Below, in pieces: positions 59,730 through 64,000 of a stretch of 64,000 bases of DNA. The notes under the pieces were generated by a model. It was not told where the DNA came from, ran no database searches, and worked only from the letters and a program-made list of their open reading frames with translations. The stretch spans positions 146,245 through 210,244 of the forward strand of contig CAWIXH010000005.1 of assembly GCA_963839995.1 (NCBI GenBank), read 5' to 3'. The DNA is from CAWIUB01 sp963839995 (GTDB lineage: Bacteria > Actinomycetota > Actinomycetes > Mycobacteriales > Jatrophihabitantaceae). Position 1 is the stretch's first letter, and each line of letters begins with the position of its first letter. A program made the translations under genes and the position numbers.

Positions 59730-60272
59730 ATGAGCCGCACCTGGTTGTCCATCCGCGTCGACCTCGTCGGCGGACGAGGCGAAGAGTTCTGGCCCCGACC
59801 GGGACGGATCTTCGCCGCCGCCCGCAGCCACACCTTCGCGCAGTTGGCCACCGCGATCGACGACGCGTTCGCCCGCTGGGACCGGGCGCACCTGCACCAA
59901 TTCCAGCTCACCGACGGCCTGCGAATAGGCAGACCCGACGACTGGGACATCGACGCCGAGCAACTCATCGATGGCAGACGCACCAGCCTCGCCCGGCTTC
60001 GGCCCGGCGAGCAGTTCGTCTACGAGTTCGACTTCGGTGACAGCTGGACCCACCTGTGCACCGTCGGCCCGAACCGCATCGACCCGCTCACCGAACTCGG
60101 TATCGCCCCCGACCACCCGATGCCCTACTGGGGCTGGGGAAACATCCCCGACCAGTACGGCCGCCGCTGGGACACCGACGACGGTGACGAAGACAGCCAC
60201 CCCGGACCCAACCCCGGGCTGGCCGACCTCCCGCCGCTGCGGCCCTGGTGGGGACCACAACCCGAACGCTAA
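59730..60272 (+). CDS. pRiA4b ORF-3 family protein
   Basis: 180 residues. SRTWLSIRVDLVGGRGEEFW then PGRIFAAARSHTFAQLATAI and FARWDRAHLHQFQLTDGLRI open the domain; RLRPGEQFVYEFDFGDSWTH is the family signature, followed by HPMPYWGWGNIPDQYGRRWD. The family is named from an Agrobacterium plasmid gene, is common on mobile elements next to integrases, and has no established function. ATG starts 12 bases after the integrase remnant. The frame is intact, unlike its neighbours. Confidence 0.9.
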   Translation: MSRTWLSIRVDLVGGRGEEFWPRPGRIFAAARSHTFAQLATAIDDAFARWDRAHLHQFQLTDGLRIGRPDDWDIDAEQLIDGRRTSLARLRPGEQFVYEFDFGDSWTHLCTVGPNRIDPLTELGIAPDHPMPYWGWGNIPDQYGRRWDTDDGDEDSHPGPNPGLADLPPLRPWWGPQPER

Positions 60273-60304
60273 CCCCAAGCCACAACAGCGCACGGCCTGA
60301 TCTC

Positions 60305-60659
60305 GAGATAGCCGGTCGAACACGAACAGCACCGGGAAGCGGGTCACCCGGTCTTCGACCTCGTCGCGCCGACTGTCTGGATCAGTTTTTCGTGATCTTC
60401 TTGGTGGAGTAGCCGAGAATCTTGATCGCCTTCTCCCCGTGCGGACCTGCCGGCCGAGCCGCTGCCAGGTGCGGTGCCCGGCGACGTGGCTGGCGTGCGG
60501 CACTGCCAGTCGAGTAACGCCTGAACGCGGCGAGGAACCGCAGGTAGGCGACCCACTCCTGCGAGCTGGAAAGCGGGGCGACCTTCTCCCCCGATGTCGC
60601 CTGCGCGCCTCGCGCTCCGCCTTGCGCTGTTCGGGTGTGCTGGTGTTCTTGCGGGTCAT
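60305..60659 (-). pseudogene. ArdC-like antirestriction protein N-terminus with several frameshifts
   Basis: The minus strand starts MTRKNTSTPEQRKAEREA; a neighbouring frame gives GEKVAPLSSSQEWVAYLRFL then AAFRRYS; a third piece reads ASHVAGHRTWQRLGRQVR, then GEKAIKILGYSTKKITKN, and finally DEVEDRVTRFPVLFVFD. Together they reproduce the N-terminal single-stranded-DNA-binding part of ArdC-type proteins in order, but at least three frame changes are needed. The C-terminal metalloprotease part is absent. ArdC is conjugative-element cargo that protects entering DNA. Confidence 0.7.
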
Positions 60660-60668
60660 CGTCGGCAT

Positions 60669-61022
60669 CCCTTCGACTGGGTCGGTGCCAGATCGGACGC
60701 CCGAGCTCAGCACAGCGCGCAGCGCCTACTTTCTTTTCCGGGGTTGCCCGCACCGCGGGTCACGCAGCGGACCGGTCCGCCGCCGCCCGGGAGCGCCTCG
60801 GCGATGGCGTAGCGCTGCTGCCGCGGTGCTGAGATCGCCGCTGTCGGTGCGGGCGGTCAATGACAGCTGACCGGACGCAATCATCTGCACCGGTCGTTCG
60901 TTGCGCGGGTGGTGGCAAGGTTTGTGTTCGTGGTTTCCGGTCACGCCCGTGGAGCCCTGTTCCGCGGGCGTAGTGTTTCCTGATCAGGACGGCATGGCAG
61001 GCCGCTGCAAACGGCCGCGGCC
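60669..61022. other. Gap without a recognisable gene
   Basis: About 350 bases between the ArdC remnant and the cold-shock gene leader. Frames on both strands are short and arginine-rich. The right part must hold the cspA promoter; I cannot point to convincing -35/-10 elements. Confidence 0.45.
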
Positions 61023-61046
61023 CAGGTCCCGCACAGTGCGGGCCTG
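61023..61046 (+). promoter_or_regulatory. Hairpin in the cspA leader
   Basis: CAGG-T-CCCGCA-CAG-TGCGGG-CCTG forms a 10-bp stem with one bulged T and a 3-base loop, ending 28 bases before the ATG of the cold-shock gene. Such a GC-rich leader hairpin could stabilise the mRNA or act in temperature response, as known for other csp genes. Inference from position. Confidence 0.45.
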
Positions 61047-61074
61047 CCTACGCTCTCCTGAAAGGGGTGCCTCC

Positions 61075-61281
61075 ATGGCACAGGGAACTGTGAAGTGGTT
61101 CAACGCCGAGAAAGGTTTCGGCTTCATCGCCGTCGAAGGCGGCGGAGCGGACGTATTCGTTCACTACTCCGCCATCGCCGACACCGGCGGCTACCGCAGC
61201 CTGGACGAGAACCAGCGGGTGGAATTCGAGATCACCCAGGGCCCCAAGGGCCCGCAGGCCGCCAACGTCCGCGTGGTCTGA
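61075..61281 (+). CDS. cspA: Cold-shock protein (CspA family)
   Basis: 68 residues. RNP1 KGFGFIAVE and RNP2 DVFVHYSAI are intact within the OB fold MAQGTVKWFNAEKGFGF (first 17 residues). Ends with GPQAANVRVV. It binds single-stranded RNA/DNA and melts mRNA structure at low temperature. ATG preceded by AAAGGGG at a normal spacing. Followed after 209 bases by a membrane fatty-acid desaturase gene in the same direction, a fitting functional partner. Confidence 0.97.
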   Translation: MAQGTVKWFNAEKGFGFIAVEGGGADVFVHYSAIADTGGYRSLDENQRVEFEITQGPKGPQAANVRVV

Positions 61282-61490
61282 GCGCACCAGCTCGATCGCC
61301 GCGACGGCCCAGCCCGGTAACGGCTGAGCTGACGCCTCCATCCGGCACGGGTGGCAGGCGTCGGTTCCCCTCAGCCCCGGTTCGCGTGCCACCGAGCGCC
61401 GGCGGATACCCGATCGGGCCGCGATACCTATCTATAGCTCTATCGCCAGCGGCGGCGTTCGCTCGGCCGTTCGTTTGGCAGGAGGCCACC

Positions 61491-62537
61491 ATGGCCATCG
61501 GCATCGCAGCACCCGTGCGTGAGCCTGCGACGAGCAGTCGCGGTAGCGACTACGCGCGGTTGTCCAAGCAGGTCAGGCAGGCCGGTTTGCTGCAGCGCAG
61601 ACCTGGCTACTACGCGGTGAAGATCGCGGTAACCGTGGGACTGTTCGCGGCAGGCTGGGCGGGCTTCGGGCTGCTCGGGCGTTCCTGGTACCAGTTGCTG
61701 ATCGCGGCGTTCCTGGCGGTCGCCTTCACCCAGATCGCGTTCCTGGGGCACGACGCCGGGCACCGACAGGTCTTCACCACCCGCCGGGCCAACGACCTGC
61801 TCGGGTTCGTGCACGGCAACCTGCTGGTGGGGCTGTCCTTCGGCTGGTGGATCGACAAGCACAACCGCCACCACGCGCATCCCAACACCGAAGGATCCGA
61901 CCCCGACATCGGCGCCGGCCCGCTCGCCTTCACCACCGCGCAGGCCCGCAGCCGCAAAACCGTGCTCGGCAAGCTGCTGGCCCGCCGCCAGGCCTGGCTG
62001 TTCGTCCCGCTGCTGCTGCTGGAGGGCATCAACCTGCACGTGTCCAGCGTCCGCGCGCTCTTGGACCCTGACGGACCGCGCCGGCACTCCCGACCGGTGG
62101 AGGCTGTGGCGCTCGCCGCCCATGCCTGCGCCTACCTGACCGCCCTGTTCTTTGTCCTCTCGCCCTGGCAAGCGATCGCGTTTCTCGCTCTCCAGCAGGG
62201 ACTGTTCGGCTTGTACATGGGAGCTTCCTTCGCGCCCAATCACAAAGGCATGCCCATCTTCCCGGCAGATAACGAGATCGACTTTCTGCGCCGGCAGGTC
62301 CTCACCTCACGCAACGTGCGCGGTGGCAGGATCACCGACTTCGTGCTCGGCGGGCTGAACTACCAGATCGAACACCACCTCTTTCCGTCCATGCCGCGCC
62401 CCAACCTGCACCGGGCACAGGCGCTCATCCGCAGCTACTGTCACGGTCAGGGCGTCTCCTACCGAGAGGACAGCCTGCTCGGCTCCTACGCCCAAACGCT
62501 GCGCCACCTCGGCGAAGTCGGCAGTTCAGCCGGCTAG
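61491..62537 (+). CDS. Membrane fatty acid desaturase
   Basis: 348 residues. The three histidine boxes of the di-iron desaturases are present: HDAGH in FLGHDAGHRQV, HNRHH in WIDKHNRHHAHPN, and QIEHHLFPSMPRPNL (with upstream Gln in place of the first His, as in front-end and acyl-lipid desaturases). Four hydrophobic segments match the family (VTVGLFAAGWAGFGLLGRSW; LLIAAFLAVAFTQIAFLG). It should introduce double bases into membrane acyl chains, restoring fluidity in the cold. ATG at 61491 has GGAGG 6 bases upstream. Neighbour of cspA. Confidence 0.94.
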   Translation: MAIGIAAPVREPATSSRGSDYARLSKQVRQAGLLQRRPGYYAVKIAVTVGLFAAGWAGFGLLGRSWYQLLIAAFLAVAFTQIAFLGHDAGHRQVFTTRRANDLLGFVHGNLLVGLSFGWWIDKHNRHHAHPNTEGSDPDIGAGPLAFTTAQARSRKTVLGKLLARRQAWLFVPLLLLEGINLHVSSVRALLDPDGPRRHSRPVEAVALAAHACAYLTALFFVLSPWQAIAFLALQQGLFGLYMGASFAPNHKGMPIFPADNEIDFLRRQVLTSRNVRGGRITDFVLGGLNYQIEHHLFPSMPRPNLHRAQALIRSYCHGQGVSYREDSLLGSYAQTLRHLGEVGSSAG

Positions 62538-62567
62538 GGCAGTTCCGTCAGCGCTGATACTGGCCCG

Positions 62568-62905
62568 GTGACCGATCGCTGCCGGCGGGTGGGCGGGCAG
62601 CTGGTGTTGCAGGTTCATCAACCGCTCCGCGGGATGCGGCAGGTGGCCGTCTCCGGTAGGTTCCCGGCCCGGATCGAGGAGAGCCTTCATGTCAGTTGCG
62701 ACGGCGAGCCGCTCGGCGTGACCGAGGTGCCGGTGCCCGGCTCGGGCCGGGTTCATATGGTCGACCCGCGGCCGGGCACCGTCTCGGTGGCTACGCGGCA
62801 ACCATTCGCGGCGCGGCGAACAGCCCCGCCGTGACCGACACCGAGCGCATCACGTGCGTGCGCGGATCGGTTCGCTCTTCGGCGGTCGATCGCCTGAACC
62901 CCACA
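62568..62905 (+). pseudogene. Transglutaminase-like protein, N-terminal remnant with frameshift
   Basis: GTG frame: VGGQLVLQVHQPLRGMRQVA, VSGRFPARIEESLHVSCDGE and VPGSGRVHMVDPRPGTVSV, which is the N-terminal beta domain of actinobacterial transglutaminase-like proteins. The match then moves to the neighbouring frame as GYAATIRGAANSPAVTDTER and ITCVRGSVRSSAVDRLNP and stops. The catalytic Cys-His-Asp domain is missing. One indel near 62795 plus truncation. Confidence 0.6.
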
Positions 62906-63126
62906 CTGCCAGTGCGGGTGTTGTGGTGGGAACGGGAGGAATCAGACGCGATGAGTGGGCATGGCTGGCGCTGAACTGGGTAGCCCTGGCAATAGTGGGC
63001 ATTGGTTTGGGGCCCATTTTGGGGCCCGCGATTCACCAGCTCGCCCCGACCACGACCTCGGCGCGCCATCGCGTCCAGGCCGCGGCATCGTGGGTCAGGT
63101 GATATCCGTCGGAGTCGTCGGTGTGG

Positions 63127-63480
63127 TCAGGATATGGTGATACTGCCTGGCTCGGTTGTCTGTGTGCCGGCCTTGTCGGTAACGGCCACCGTAAAGGTTA
63201 ACGTGCCCGCCGTGGTCGGGCTACCGGACAGCCCGGCCGGCGGCCTCGCAGCGAGCGTCAGACCCGGCGGGATCTGTTCGGAGGGGATCGACCACGTGTA
63301 GGGCTGGACGCCGCCGTCGGCGAAGAAGTTCACGTGATACGCCACGCCGACGGCTCCGGCCGGGCAGCAGGAGCCCGATGTGATCACCAGCGGGCGGGGC
63401 TGGTCGATCGTGAGGCTGAACGCCTGCTGCGCAGTGCCTCGGGCGCCGTCGGTGACCTGAACGGAGCCCCCATAAGTCAA
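63127..63480 (-). CDS. Putative Ig-like (He_PIG) repeat protein fragment
   Basis: 117 codons: one partial and one full Ig-like repeat, recognisable from VAYHVNFFADGGVQPYTWSI then PPGLTLAARPPAGLSGSPTT and AGTLTFTVAVTDKAG. Such repeats normally occur in tandem in secreted surface proteins, so this is the C-terminal piece of a larger gene. An in-frame stop lies two codons upstream of the first ATG, and no signal peptide is present, so it is probably a relic. Confidence 0.55.
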   Translation of the reverse strand: MTYGGSVQVTDGARGTAQQAFSLTIDQPRPLVITSGSCCPAGAVGVAYHVNFFADGGVQPYTWSIPSEQIPPGLTLAARPPAGLSGSPTTAGTLTFTVAVTDKAGTQTTEPGSITIS

Positions 63481-63611
63481 TCTTGGTCGGGGTGACGGAT
63501 TCAGCTCGAACCGCGGCGCGGATGGCGCTATGTGTAGGCGACGCTCGGCGAGGGTAACGGCTCAAAAGCGATTCAACGTACTCAGTTCTATCTCACTAAG
63601 AGATGGCCGCA

Positions 63612-64000
63612 TCACGGCGCTCCGCCCAATACCCACCGCGCTGTCTTCTGGTGTGCGTCGTAGACGGCAATACGGCAGACGTGCTCCGGCTTGTATCCAG
63701 CGAGTACGTCCGGCTCAGCTTGTAACGCGGCCGACAGAAGACCGGCTGAAGGAAAGTGCCAGCCTGCACGAGTCGGCGTTCCGATAGTAAGGAGGAGGAC
63801 ATCGAAGCCTGGACAGTCATGCTTCTGAATGAGATGCTGCACCTCGTTACGGAAGCCTTTTCTCGTCAGTATTTGATCGTAACTCACTCCCAGGCGAAAC
63901 TTGTACAAGCGCTCGAACGCGGAGGGTGCTCGTGAAGGGCGCACAGGTAACCAGGTTGCCTGAATCCGTCCGTCTTGGCTTTTTAGCGTCCGATCTGGGG
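63612..64000 (-). CDS. Hypothetical protein, C-terminal part (runs off right edge)
   Basis: The frame is open from the window edge through at least 129 codons: TLKSQDGRIQATWLPVRPSR, AFERLYKFRLGVSYDQILTR, HLIQKHDCPGFDVLLLTIGT and EHVCRIAVYDAHQKTARWVL. Mixed alpha/beta composition, no membrane segments. Base composition here is visibly less GC-rich than the rest, with AT-rich third codon positions, which suggests horizontal origin. I recognise no family. A start codon must lie beyond the window or be the GTG at 63944. Confidence 0.6.
   Translation of the reverse strand, partial: PDRTLKSQDGRIQATWLPVRPSRAPSAFERLYKFRLGVSYDQILTRKGFRNEVQHLIQKHDCPGFDVLLLTIGTPTRAGWHFPSAGLLSAALQAEPDVLAGYKPEHVCRIAVYDAHQKTARWVLGGAP

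Overview
The window is GC-rich DNA from the chromosome of an actinomycete (Actinomycetota). The evidence is the ssb-rpsR-rplI-dnaB block at the left edge, the divisome/elongasome cluster fhaA-fhaB-pstP-rodA-pbpA-pknB in the middle, an IdeR-type iron box, frequent GTG starts, many 4-bp stop/start overlaps and several genes that look leaderless. Both conserved blocks normally lie close to oriC in actinobacteria, and TTGTCCACA-type DnaA boxes occur at 866-1005 and 46449-46477. I cannot name the genus; gene order fits a Frankia- or Jatrophihabitans-like lineage only loosely.

Layout. 1-3.1 kb: replication and ribosomal genes; dnaB carries a 171-residue mini-intein with the hallmarks of class 3. 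3.1-7.4 kb: small regulator/membrane-protein operons (RHH + SPFH, XRE + membrane protein) with clear operator palindromes, an acVLRF1-type peptidyl-tRNA release factor homologue and short unknown genes. 7.4-10.7 kb: iron uptake, with EfeU and EfeO fused in one protein followed by EfeB under an IdeR box. 10.7-13 kb: VOC protein, amino-acid permease and a MazEF module. 13-16.5 kb: a redox-signalling operon (response regulator fused to a thioredoxin-reductase-like flavoprotein, cyclic-nucleotide-domain histidine kinase, UBP zinc finger).

19-27.3 kb is an accessory and decaying region. It holds remnants of MarR, P5C dehydrogenase, acyl-CoA dehydrogenase, MMPL and DUF1214 genes, a VapBC45-like module whose toxin is frameshifted, and a small island bounded by a duplicated 3' end of tRNA-Ser(TGA). 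27.4-35.8 kb: patatin, MFS exporter, DUF2630, a 93-bp tandem repeat, and an ABC exporter with a LolA-like protein divergent from a two-component system. 35.8-43.5 kb: the PknB/PstP/FHA peptidoglycan-control cluster, with no pknA. 43.7-52.4 kb: tRNA-Leu(CAG), a hydroxyproline-type DapA/racemase pair, a second-type adk, a YraQ/YcgQ-like pair separated by a structured 71-bp tandem repeat, htrA, an AidB-like flavoprotein and msrA.

52.5-64 kb is a mobile-element-rich zone. IS66 and IS1634 elements lie next to a truncated antitoxin, followed by a degenerate tRNA-Arg, a RecQ helicase fused to a phosphoribosyltransferase-like domain, a decayed tyrosine integrase, a pRiA4b ORF-3 protein and a decayed ArdC. 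Intact cold-shock and fatty-acid desaturase genes follow, then gene fragments in visibly less GC-rich DNA up to the right edge.
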